This document shows, piece after piece, positions 16,954 through 25,342 of a DNA stretch of 37,259 bases. A program made the position numbers and the translations under genes. The first letter of the stretch is position 1. The number at the start of each line of letters is the position of its first letter. Source of the DNA: Candidatus Eisenbacteria bacterium (lineage in GTDB: Bacteria > Eisenbacteria > RBG-16-71-46); NCBI GenBank assembly GCA_013140805.1, contig JABFRW010000078.1:1-37259 (forward strand), written 5' to 3'. The notes beneath the pieces are model-generated. The model saw only the letters and a list, made by a program, of their open reading frames with translations. It was not told the DNA's origin and ran no database searches.

Positions 16954-18948
16954 ATGGCGATGGTCGGTTCGGCGCTGATCATGGCCTCGCAGGTCGCTTC
17001 GCGTGCCGTTCGCGACACCCTGTTCCTCTCGAACTTCGCACTCGCATCGTTGCCGATCATGATCGTGGCCGCGTCCGCGCTCGCGATCGTCGCCGCGTGG
17101 CTCGCCACCCGCGCCGCCGCGCGGCTCGGCGCCGCGCGATTCGTCACCCTCGCGATGCTCGCGAGCGCGGTGCTGACGATCGGTGAATGGGGACTCACGC
17201 TCGCGCGGCCGGCGCTCGGCGCCATTGCGCTCTACCTGCACGTCGCCGCGATCGGGCCGCTGCTGATCTCAGGCTTCTGGTCGATGTTGAGCGAACGCAT
17301 CGAGCCGCGCGCCGCCCGACGCTCGCTGGCTCGCATCCTGGCGATCGGCACGCTCGGGGGGCTGGCGGGCGGAGTGCTCGCCGAGCGGCTCACCTCGCTC
17401 GGCGGGGTCGCCGCCACGTTCCCGGCGCTGGCACTCGCCCACGCCGGATGCGCGTGGGCGACGTGGCGCTTCCCGCCGCTCCCCGCGCGAGTCGCGAAGG
17501 CACCCGAGCCGCCGTCCGCACTCGGCTCGCGCGAAGCCATGCGACGGCTGATCGCGACCCCCTACCTTCGCAATCTGGCACTGCTGGTGCTCGGCAGCGC
17601 GGCGAGCGCGGCGCTGCTCGACTTCGTGTTCAAGGCGCAGGTCACCGATGCGTGGCGCGGCAGCCACGAGCTGATGCGGGTGTTCTCGACCTTTTACGCG
17701 GCGACCGCGCTGCTCACCTTCGCGATTCAGTCGCTGTTCGCGCGTGCCGCACTCGAGCACGGCGGCCTTGCGCGCACCATCGGGTCGTTGCCGGCGGCCG
17801 TGGTGGGCGGCGCCACCGTGGCCCTGGTGGCGCCGGGCGCGGCCAGCGCGATCGCGGCTCGCGGGCTCGAGCTGGTGATGCGCGGCTCCCTGTTCCGGGC
17901 CGGCTACGAGCTGCTCTACACCCCGATTCCGCCGGCGGAAAAGCGCGCCACCCGGGCACTGGTCGACGTGGCGTGCGATCGGCTCGGCGACGCGGTCGGT
18001 GCCGGCCTCATTCTGCTGGTGCTCGGAGTCGCCGCGGGCGCTTCGATGCCCGTGTTGCTCGGACTCGCGGTCGCGTCGTCGGCCGCGGTGCTGGCGGTGG
18101 TGTCGCGCGTGCAGCGCGGCTACATCGCATCACTCGAAGCCGGGCTGCGCGTCGGGGAACTGAGGCTCGACCCGCTCGAGGTCCAGGACTTGACCACCCG
18201 CACCACGCTCTCGACGATGCTCCCGGTCGCACTGGCTCGTTCGGTCGAGGAAGCGGCGGGCGGAGCGGCCTCTCATGTCCGCCGACTCGTCGACACGCTG
18301 CTGGATCCTGCCACCGACGTCTCGATCCGGCGCCGCATTCCGAGACTGCTCACCGACTATCCGACTCCGCTCGCGGTCGAGGGACTCACCGGCGGCCTCG
18401 ACGATGCGCGCTTCGAGGTCCGCTACCGGTGCGGAGTGGCACTGGCGCGCCTCATCGAGCGCGACGAACACTTGCGCGCGGACTCCGCGCGCATTCTCTC
18501 GGCGGTGCGTCGCGAGGCCGCGGTCGGACACCCGGTGTGGGAATCCCAGCGCCTGCTCGAACGGCTCGAGGAACGCGAGGAGAGCACGTTCGTCGACGAC
18601 TTCCTGCGCGAGCGCGCAGGTCGCACGCTTCAACACACCTTCACGCTGCTGTCGATGGTGCTCCCTCGCGAGCCGCTGCGCATCGCGTTTCGAGGGCTGT
18701 TTGCCGGCGACCGGATGCTGCGGGGCACAGCACTCGAATACCTCGAGAGCGTGTTGCCGCCCGACGTGCGCGAGGTGCTGTGGCCCCACCTCGAGCCGGA
18801 TCGCACGCCGCAGCGAGTGGACGTCGAGCCCTCACGCGACCGCGATCAGATCCTGCGCGACCTGATGCACGCGAATCCTTCGATCGAGATCAACCTCGCC
18901 GAGCTGCGCGCGCAACAGGAGCCGCGACCCGACGCGGAGCGTCCGTGA
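16954..18948 (+). CDS. ATP/ADP-translocase-like (NTT/MFS-type) membrane protein with HEAT-like C-terminal domain
   Basis: A 664-residue protein. The first 400 residues hold about ten to twelve hydrophobic helices and begin with ASRAVRDTLFLSNF, which resembles the RDsLFL signature after the first helix of Tlc/NTT nucleotide transporters and their free-living relatives. The C-terminal 260 residues are soluble and helical (SIRRRIPRLLTDYPTPLAVE, ARFEVRYRCGVALARLIE), like HEAT or Armadillo repeats. NTT-like domains fused to HEAT repeats are known in free-living bacteria, where nucleotide exchange is unproven. The start ATG lacks a clear RBS, and no other start codon fits upstream except CTG at 16945, so the N-terminus may be slightly mis-set. 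It ends 10 bp from the convergent barrel gene. Confidence 0.78.
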   Translation: MAMVGSALIMASQVASRAVRDTLFLSNFALASLPIMIVAASALAIVAAWLATRAAARLGAARFVTLAMLASAVLTIGEWGLTLARPALGAIALYLHVAAIGPLLISGFWSMLSERIEPRAARRSLARILAIGTLGGLAGGVLAERLTSLGGVAATFPALALAHAGCAWATWRFPPLPARVAKAPEPPSALGSREAMRRLIATPYLRNLALLVLGSAASAALLDFVFKAQVTDAWRGSHELMRVFSTFYAATALLTFAIQSLFARAALEHGGLARTIGSLPAAVVGGATVALVAPGAASAIAARGLELVMRGSLFRAGYELLYTPIPPAEKRATRALVDVACDRLGDAVGAGLILLVLGVAAGASMPVLLGLAVASSAAVLAVVSRVQRGYIASLEAGLRVGELRLDPLEVQDLTTRTTLSTMLPVALARSVEEAAGGAASHVRRLVDTLLDPATDVSIRRRIPRLLTDYPTPLAVEGLTGGLDDARFEVRYRCGVALARLIERDEHLRADSARILSAVRREAAVGHPVWESQRLLERLEEREESTFVDDFLRERAGRTLQHTFTLLSMVLPREPLRIAFRGLFAGDRMLRGTALEYLESVLPPDVREVLWPHLEPDRTPQRVDVEPSRDRDQILRDLMHANPSIEINLAELRAQQEPRPDAERP

Positions 18949-18958
18949 ATCGCTTCGG

Positions 18959-21811
18959 TCACAGCCCGGCGGAGTACTCGATGGTCGCCTGACGGTCGTC
19001 GAAGTCCGAGCCGAGCGGATTGCCGACGCGGTAGCGGCGATAGCCGGCACGCACGAACACGCTGTGGCGGCCCGCCACCTGGTAGTGCGCCTCGATCGTT
19101 GGGGCCAGCTCGCGCTCGATGCCGATGCCGCCGATGCGCGTCTGGGTGAACTGCAGCTGCACGGTCGACTGCAGCCGGCCCGAGAACAGATTGAGGTTGA
19201 CGCCGGGGCCGGCGGTTCCGGTCTCCGTCACGCTGGTGCCGAGATCGTAGAGGAAGTAACTGCCGCTCATGAGCAGCGTGAGGGTGCGCGAGACGATCCC
19301 CTGATAGCTGCCCACCACGATCGTGTTGCGGCCGTTGCTCAACTCGAGGGCGCCGTCACCCGAGTACTCGAGTCGCTGGAGCGAGTACGAGGCCGAGATC
19401 GTGTGCGCGATCGCTTCGCTGCCCCAGGTGAAGCGCGGCGAGAACATCAGGTTTCGCGTGACGTCTCCCAGTTCGGGCCGATTGAGGCTCGCCTCCGAGT
19501 TGCCCGAGACCCAGCCCAGCTCGAACTCGGCCCCGAGTCCCCGCGGCGGACGCCAGCCGAGATGCGTGCCGAGCAGCGCGCGGCGGGTTCGCGCGCCGAG
19601 CGTGCGGCTCAGGTTGTCATCCCGGATACCGGCATTCGCGCTCACGTCGAGCAGGCCATTGAAGAGCGCATGGCGGCCATTGAGCTGCGACTCCATGCGA
19701 TCGCTCGCGAGTGCTGCGTTGCCGAGATTCACGAACCCGCCGTTCAGATAGTCGAGCCGTCCGCCGATTCCGCTCAGCGGCGTGTCGCGGGACAGCTGGA
19801 TCGTCACGGCACGACCGTACAGATTGTCGCCGTTCGATCGCAGATCGCGGCGATAACGCGACCACGCACCCTCCGCCTGCAGCACCAGCGTCGAGTCGAA
19901 CAGCATGCGGCGCGCGCGCAAGCCCAGCACGCCGTTCGACTGCACGGTGGCGCGGGTGAGGCTGTCGGTGCTCGGCAGCGAGCCCTCGTCGTCGCGCGCT
20001 TCCATCACCGCGACCTCGACCGCGGTCTGCAGCACGTTTGCATTCCCGATGCGTCCGGCGTTGACGTGTCGCGCGTACTGACCCTGGAACGCGTTCGCCG
20101 AGTCGGCGCGCAGCGATTGACGCACGCGGCCCGAGAGGCCGCCCACCCGCCACGATCCGCGCGTGACCTCGCCTCCCCCGCCCAGCACCGTCGCGTCGGC
20201 GAGCGTGAGGTTCGAGTAGCGGGGTGCGAAGTGTCCCGCCAGCAGACCACCCCACGCCCACTGAGGATTGATGCCGAACTGATTGATGCTGTGACTCACC
20301 GCGACCCGGTTGTCCGACACCAGAGCGTCGAGTGGCAGGTTCATGCGGCCGCCGAGCATGCTCAGCGTCATGCCCGCGTTCATGCGACCGTTGCGGTTCG
20401 GCTGAGCGGACGGCCCGCCACCTTCATGGCCGTACACATCGCCCGAGACCGAAACGCTTCCGATCAGCTTCGCCCACGAGGAGGTTGTTTCGTCCGGTGC
20501 GGTGGGAAGCGGAACCGTATTGGGATCGCCGCCCAGCGCGGGTGAAGTGACGGGCGCACCGCCATCGGTGGAGGCGGCCTGCGCGGTGGTCGAGGAGGCC
20601 TGCTCGGGCGCACTTGCGCCCTCCGCTGCGTTCTCGATCGCGGTCGCGCCGGCGAGTTCGCGCGCCTGAGCCCGGCGCTCGAACCATTCGCTGCGGCGCG
20701 CCTGCCCGCCGTCGGCATCGAGCATCGTGGCCCACCACACCGGAACCGCGGAACGCGAGGCGTCGGCGAGTGCCGGCGACGCGTCGGTGGCGAGTGTGGC
20801 TTCGGCACGCCCGCCGCCCGCGACGCGATCCCGACTCCAGGGTCGTGGATCGGCTCCCGCACCCGTGATCGTCGCGAGTTTGGCATCACCCCATGCATCG
20901 AGCTCCCGGCTGGCCGTCACGTTCGAAACCGCGCGCCCCGGATCACCGCCCCCCCGCCAGGTGAACGCGAAGATCTCGCTCAACCCGTCGTTCGATCCGA
21001 CCGGGGTGTAGACCTGCGACTGCGGCATGCCCGGAAGCCAGTTGCTGGCTCCGTGCACCGACTGCACGCGCCACGCGTAGCGCCAGTCGTTCTGCAGACG
21101 CGGCGCGGCGGTCGGATACGAGAAGTTGCCCGTGGAGCGGGTGATGGTCTCGAACTCGGCGCGATTCAATTCGATCGCCTGCCGCGGCGTCTGCCCCGGC
21201 AGCACACGCACCAGACGGAAGCGGTACAGCACCTGCGCGCCGTCGGACATGAACACCGGCGTCCAGCTGAACACCGGATTCGGAAGATGCGACTCGCTGC
21301 CTTCGGCGGGACTGCGCAGGGCGGGCGGCGAAGGCACCGACACGAGGAATCCGGTGGACGCCGAGACCGACTGAACCGGCGTGCGCGAGATCGCCAGCAC
21401 GCAGTTCTCCAGATAGACGCTCAGGAACACGTAGCTCTCGGACAGATGCCCGGTCCGCGCCACGCTCTTCGCCATCGCGCCATTGAACTGCAGGCCGCGC
21501 CAGTTGCAGAGCTGCGGAGTCTTGTAGGTGTTGAGGCCGTTCGGGAAGCGGCGCGTCTCGGTGGTGGTCGCGGAGCTGCCGTCCTGAGACACCACGACGC
21601 GGAACTGGCATTCGATGTCTTCGGACATCGGGTTGTAGACCTTCATCTCCGCGAGCGTGTGCGTGACCTGCCAGTCGGCCGGGTAGTAGGACGGCTGCGG
21701 CAACAGGCTGATGCTCACGAACGGCGGCGATTGAGCGAAGCCGTGAGACGCCGTTGCGCCTGCCGCGAACAACGCCAGCGCGAGCGAGAGAAGAATGCGT
21801 GTGGGGCGCAT
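18959..21811 (-). CDS. Outer-membrane beta-barrel protein with Ig/FN3-like N-terminal domains
   Basis: A 950-residue exported protein, last gene of the nine-gene cluster. A signal peptide (about 1-27, ending SHGFAQ) is followed by a beta domain (28-155, SISLLPQPSYYPADWQVTH) with conserved-looking cysteines at C68, C102 and C137. Next is an FN3-like domain (about 160-270, PVFSWTPVFMSDGAQVLYRF) and an Ala/Ser/Thr-rich linker (to about 450). The last 500 residues show alternating amphipathic strands and end at an aromatic-poor strand (RQATIEYSAGL), consistent with a large barrel. The segment INQFGINPQWAWGGLLAGHF recalls Bacteroidota barrels with an NQFG-SP-W-H-G pattern; I judge this from memory. 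The ATG at 21811 has a CGGAG RBS and lies 13 bp after the CARDB gene. It may anchor or export the cluster products (inference). Confidence 0.8.
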   Translation of the reverse strand: MRPTRILLSLALALFAAGATASHGFAQSPPFVSISLLPQPSYYPADWQVTHTLAEMKVYNPMSEDIECQFRVVVSQDGSSATTTETRRFPNGLNTYKTPQLCNWRGLQFNGAMAKSVARTGHLSESYVFLSVYLENCVLAISRTPVQSVSASTGFLVSVPSPPALRSPAEGSESHLPNPVFSWTPVFMSDGAQVLYRFRLVRVLPGQTPRQAIELNRAEFETITRSTGNFSYPTAAPRLQNDWRYAWRVQSVHGASNWLPGMPQSQVYTPVGSNDGLSEIFAFTWRGGGDPGRAVSNVTASRELDAWGDAKLATITGAGADPRPWSRDRVAGGGRAEATLATDASPALADASRSAVPVWWATMLDADGGQARRSEWFERRAQARELAGATAIENAAEGASAPEQASSTTAQAASTDGGAPVTSPALGGDPNTVPLPTAPDETTSSWAKLIGSVSVSGDVYGHEGGGPSAQPNRNGRMNAGMTLSMLGGRMNLPLDALVSDNRVAVSHSINQFGINPQWAWGGLLAGHFAPRYSNLTLADATVLGGGGEVTRGSWRVGGLSGRVRQSLRADSANAFQGQYARHVNAGRIGNANVLQTAVEVAVMEARDDEGSLPSTDSLTRATVQSNGVLGLRARRMLFDSTLVLQAEGAWSRYRRDLRSNGDNLYGRAVTIQLSRDTPLSGIGGRLDYLNGGFVNLGNAALASDRMESQLNGRHALFNGLLDVSANAGIRDDNLSRTLGARTRRALLGTHLGWRPPRGLGAEFELGWVSGNSEASLNRPELGDVTRNLMFSPRFTWGSEAIAHTISASYSLQRLEYSGDGALELSNGRNTIVVGSYQGIVSRTLTLLMSGSYFLYDLGTSVTETGTAGPGVNLNLFSGRLQSTVQLQFTQTRIGGIGIERELAPTIEAHYQVAGRHSVFVRAGYRRYRVGNPLGSDFDDRQATIEYSAGL

Positions 21812-21824
21812 GAGAGGCTCCGAG

Positions 21825-24800
21825 TTACCGACGGATCCGGGTCGGGGTGAGCAGCTTGACGGGCGTCATGCCGGAGGAAACCGTCGCCATGGCGCGCGCC
21901 TGATTGTTGTCGGGCCGCAGATCTCCGAGCACCGTCACGGTGGCGGTGACACCGAGCTGGCCGCTGGCCGGGGTCGCAAGCCGCCACTCGAGCACCGTCG
22001 AGGCGCCCGGCGCGACGGTGGTCGTGAACTGCTGGCGCGCGGTCTCGTGTCCGTCGACCTGCAACACCGCGAGTACCCGCGCATCGCGGGCGATCGCGCC
22101 GCCCACGTTGCGTACCGTGATCGGAATCACGAGCGGCGAATTCGCGGTCGGGACCGCAGGCATGAAGTGCAGATCGCGCGCTGTGATCTCGAGATCGGGA
22201 CGCGCCGCACCGAGTCCGCTGCGCGGCGATTCGAATGCCGACGACATGGTGGCGACGGGCGTGCGCGGATCGAGGGTGCGAACGGTCGGAGTCGGCCGAC
22301 TCCCGATCGAGCGCACTCCGGGCGCACCGCCGAGGCGTGCCGCGGCGGTCGGACCGGCTCCGGTCAGCACCATGATCGGCTTGGTGGCTTCGCCGTTCAG
22401 CGTGGCGGCGCTCACCTGTGCCCGCACGTCGTGCCGGCCGATGCTCGCGGTCCAGGTGCGGAAACCGCTCGCGAGTGCGTAGCCGCCGGCGGGAACGTCG
22501 ACCAGGACCTCGCCCAGATCCTCGCGATCCACGAACAGTCGCACGCGGGCCTGTCGCACCGATTCGCGCTCCGAGTTCATGAGCCGGATCGAAAACTGCA
22601 CCGGACTCTGCGCGGTCACGGGGAACGGCCGGATCTCGATGCTGTTGGGTCCGAGGCCGAGCGGCTGGCCACCGCGCGCGAAGCTACGGAAGCCGGGCGC
22701 ACCGAGCGTCGCCGGCCTCGCACTCATCGGACGCACGCCGCCCGAGAGCGGATTGCGCATCACCGGCGTCAGCGACCGGGTCGTGAGCCGCGTGATCGTC
22801 GGCGCCGCGGCTGCCGCCATCATCGGCTGCGGGAGCGCGCTTCCGATCTTGATGCGATCGGCGGCCCACGTGTTCAGCTCCTTGCCGAGCGGCGAGCGAC
22901 CCTTCACGTCGACGCGCACCCGATAGGTCCCACCGGCGGGCGGGCTCCAGCCCGCAAAGCTCACGGTCCGGCGCTGCTTCGGGAGGATCGTACCGAGCGA
23001 GCGGGTCGCGACCACGCGATCGTCGACCGTCAGGGTCGCGGTCGCCTGGGTGAACGCGCTCGGGAACGGATTGACGATCGTCATCGCGACCGGCTCGGAG
23101 ACACTCGGCGCCGGCGCCGGCGTCGACGGCGTGCCGGTGACGGTGCGCGCCGACATCGTCGACCCGCCCTCTCCGCTGCTCATGGTCATCGTGGCGCCAC
23201 TGGCGACGCCGGCCGCCGCGGTCTTGCCGGCCGTCGCGGTGCGAGGCGCCGTCGTGCTCCCACCGCTCGAGCCGGCCGGAGCGCTCGGGGTCGTGGTCAT
23301 GAAGGTCATCGGAGTGACGAAGGCTTCGACCGCGACGAAGCCGGGCGCGCTGCTCGATTGCGCGCTGCTCCTGAAGTCCGCGGTCGCGAGCACGCCCGAC
23401 ATGTCGACGTTGAACCCGCCGTGCGTGCCCTTCGGGCCGCCGCCGGTGCCACCACCGCCACCGATTGGGTCGACCTGCACGTCTCCCAGCAGCGCGCGAT
23501 TGGTGCTCGGGTCGGCGTCACGGTCGCAGTAGGCGTCGAGCATCACGGCGCGGAAACTGCCGGTGCGCGTCGGCGTCCACTGCACTTCGATCGTGGTGGT
23601 GCCCCCGGGCGAGAGGGTGGTCGGATTGCTGCGCGACAGGTCGACCGCGTCGCCATCCTTGAGGTAGACGACCACGTTCGAGGCCGGAGCGAAGCCGGCG
23701 TTGAAGAGCGAGATGGGAATCGAAGCGGAACCGCCGAGCTTGAGTCCGGTCGGCGTCTCACCGATGCCGACGATCTGGACGTCCGGCATCTCGCCGGGCG
23801 TCTGGGGTGCTGCGGCCTGCTCCGGTTGAGTGGTGAAGAGATCGTCCGCGGTTTTCGCGAGCCAGGTGTCGAGCAGCCCGAGCATCGCGCCCTGCAGTCG
23901 GTCCTTGAGTTGCTTTCCCACTCCGGTGCCGCGCGCGGTGAGTTCACGCACCGCGGCGTTCGCGCCCGACTGCTCCGCCGACCGTCCGACCGCTTCGTCG
24001 AGGCTCGCGAGCAACTTGAGCGTCGCCTTCGGCGCGACCTTGGTGCTGGTGGCGCTGGCACGCGACATCACGCCGAGCCCACCCTCGACGCGATCGAGCC
24101 AGTTGCGCGCGGCCTTCGCATCGGAACGCGGATCGTTCCACATGCGCGTCAGCTCGCCCGCGCGCTCCGACCAGTTCACGTTCGCCCCTTCGGGCTTGCC
24201 GTTGTCGTCGCCGCGATCGAATGCCGAGTGCCACACGATGCCGGCGAACGGCGAGTCGATGCCCTGCGTCATGCGCAGGTCGCTCAGATTCTGGAATGCG
24301 AGCGCGTAGTAGCGCGCCTGCGCCGTGTCGCGTCCGGCGGCGCTCGAGTAGCCGGTCTCGATCACCAGCAGCTTGCCGGGCAGATCGGATTGCAGACGCG
24401 TGACGACGTCGGGCAGCCGCTCGACGCCTTCGGAGCTGACGCTTCCGGGAAACCACTGGACGCTCACCACCTCGACCGGCGCCTGCGCGACGACCGCCAG
24501 CAGAAAGTCCCGCAGCGTGGCGTAGCCCTGCTGGTAGGCGTCGTCGGTGAGGGCGGTGTGCACGATCGCGCCGTGGCGGATCAGCTCGTAGTCGAACGAC
24601 GCGTCGATGCTGAGCGGTGTGGGCTGAAGCGTCGTGCCCGCGAGCGCCTGCTGCTCGGAGGTGCGAATCGCCTCGGCAGCGGACTTGAGCACCCGCACCG
24701 CCGTCGCGGTCTCGACCGCACCCTGACTCGCCGAGTGATTGAGCGGGCGTCCGAGCGCATACAACATGATCTGCGCATAGCTCGCGAGGCCGTCGTCGCC

Positions 24801-25298
24801 TGCACGGCGTGCAGCCTCGATCACCTGGGCGACGAATGCGGCCGAGCGCTTCGAGTAGTCGTCGGTCAGCGCGGAACCGATCGGGCCGGCCACCAGGCAG
24901 GGTGCCAGCCGAACTCCCTCGACCTTTGCCCACGCGCACAGCTCGACCAGCCGTTCGGCGTCGCGCGCATCGGCGTCATTCACGTCGATCCGGAACTGGA
25001 CCACGTTGAAGCCCGCGACCTTGAGATGGTCCTTCCAGAGCTTCTTCAGATCTTCCACGGCGCCGTCGCGCGACCTGGCGGATGGACGCGCTCCCGACTT
25101 GCCGGGTGCCGCGAGCGCGTCCAGGTCGACCAGGATGCCGTGTACGGGAAGCAGTCCGGCTGCCGCAACCGCACTGGATGCTTTCGTGGGCGTCGAGTCC
25201 GCGGGCGCGGGCTCGGCGAGCGCCGGCGACGGCGCCATCGCGAGCAGCGCCAAAAGGCCGAGGCCGATCGCGATCGAGTGTGATGGTTGGCGGTTCAT
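21825..25298 (-). CDS. Large secreted protein: TIM-barrel glycoside-hydrolase-like domain plus CARDB/Ig-like domains
   Basis: A 1157-residue exported protein. The signal peptide is residues 1-29 (GLGLLALLAMAPSPALA). Residues 50-410 look like a TIM-barrel hydrolase: HGILVDLDAL, FNVVQFRIDVND, VRLAPCLVAGP, VVSVQWFPGS, LLVIETGYSS and GIVWHSAFDRGDDNG. The ETGYS glutamate (E314) fits a clan GH-A nucleophile, but the usual Asn-Glu acid/base pair is not evident where MLYALGRPLNHS stands, so activity is doubtful. A helical stretch follows (420-490), then a clear CARDB domain (about 504-610), a Gly-rich linker, and further Ig/CARDB-like domains near 735-805, 880-960 and 1040-1140, joined by Ser/Thr/Pro/Arg-rich linkers. 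The ATG at 25298 has GGAGGAAG upstream; the longer frame to 25649 runs antisense-like into the previous gene and was rejected. Confidence 0.85.
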   Translation of the reverse strand: MNRQPSHSIAIGLGLLALLAMAPSPALAEPAPADSTPTKASSAVAAAGLLPVHGILVDLDALAAPGKSGARPSARSRDGAVEDLKKLWKDHLKVAGFNVVQFRIDVNDADARDAERLVELCAWAKVEGVRLAPCLVAGPIGSALTDDYSKRSAAFVAQVIEAARRAGDDGLASYAQIMLYALGRPLNHSASQGAVETATAVRVLKSAAEAIRTSEQQALAGTTLQPTPLSIDASFDYELIRHGAIVHTALTDDAYQQGYATLRDFLLAVVAQAPVEVVSVQWFPGSVSSEGVERLPDVVTRLQSDLPGKLLVIETGYSSAAGRDTAQARYYALAFQNLSDLRMTQGIDSPFAGIVWHSAFDRGDDNGKPEGANVNWSERAGELTRMWNDPRSDAKAARNWLDRVEGGLGVMSRASATSTKVAPKATLKLLASLDEAVGRSAEQSGANAAVRELTARGTGVGKQLKDRLQGAMLGLLDTWLAKTADDLFTTQPEQAAAPQTPGEMPDVQIVGIGETPTGLKLGGSASIPISLFNAGFAPASNVVVYLKDGDAVDLSRSNPTTLSPGGTTTIEVQWTPTRTGSFRAVMLDAYCDRDADPSTNRALLGDVQVDPIGGGGGTGGGPKGTHGGFNVDMSGVLATADFRSSAQSSSAPGFVAVEAFVTPMTFMTTTPSAPAGSSGGSTTAPRTATAGKTAAAGVASGATMTMSSGEGGSTMSARTVTGTPSTPAPAPSVSEPVAMTIVNPFPSAFTQATATLTVDDRVVATRSLGTILPKQRRTVSFAGWSPPAGGTYRVRVDVKGRSPLGKELNTWAADRIKIGSALPQPMMAAAAAPTITRLTTRSLTPVMRNPLSGGVRPMSARPATLGAPGFRSFARGGQPLGLGPNSIEIRPFPVTAQSPVQFSIRLMNSERESVRQARVRLFVDREDLGEVLVDVPAGGYALASGFRTWTASIGRHDVRAQVSAATLNGEATKPIMVLTGAGPTAAARLGGAPGVRSIGSRPTPTVRTLDPRTPVATMSSAFESPRSGLGAARPDLEITARDLHFMPAVPTANSPLVIPITVRNVGGAIARDARVLAVLQVDGHETARQQFTTTVAPGASTVLEWRLATPASGQLGVTATVTVLGDLRPDNNQARAMATVSSGMTPVKLLTPTRIRR

Positions 25299-25317
25299 TT
25301 CGGACTTCCTCCGTGAG

Positions 25318-25342
25318 AAAAACGGCGCCCGTGGGGCCCCGT
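25318..25342 (-). terminator. Intrinsic-terminator-like hairpin inside the secreted-protein cluster
   Basis: On the minus strand, starting at the last base of the TGA of the coiled-coil gene, the sequence folds as ACGG-G-GCCC, loop CAC, GGGC-G-CCGT: eight pairs with one G-G mismatch. A TTTTT tract follows, including the final T of the stem. This is the best terminator-like structure in the window. It sits in the 43-bp gap before the CARDB gene, so it may act as an attenuator rather than a full stop. Confidence 0.6.

Noticed and set aside
18931-18943. A small hairpin GACGC-GGA-GCGTC near the end of the translocase-like gene
   Set aside because: Only five pairs, inside coding sequence and with no T tract; expected by chance in GC-rich DNA.
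21795-25283. A 1162-codon plus-strand frame opposite the CARDB protein gene
   Set aside because: Same reason: composition typical of an antisense shadow, no domain, no signal and no RBS, whereas the minus strand encodes a signal peptide and clear CARDB domains.
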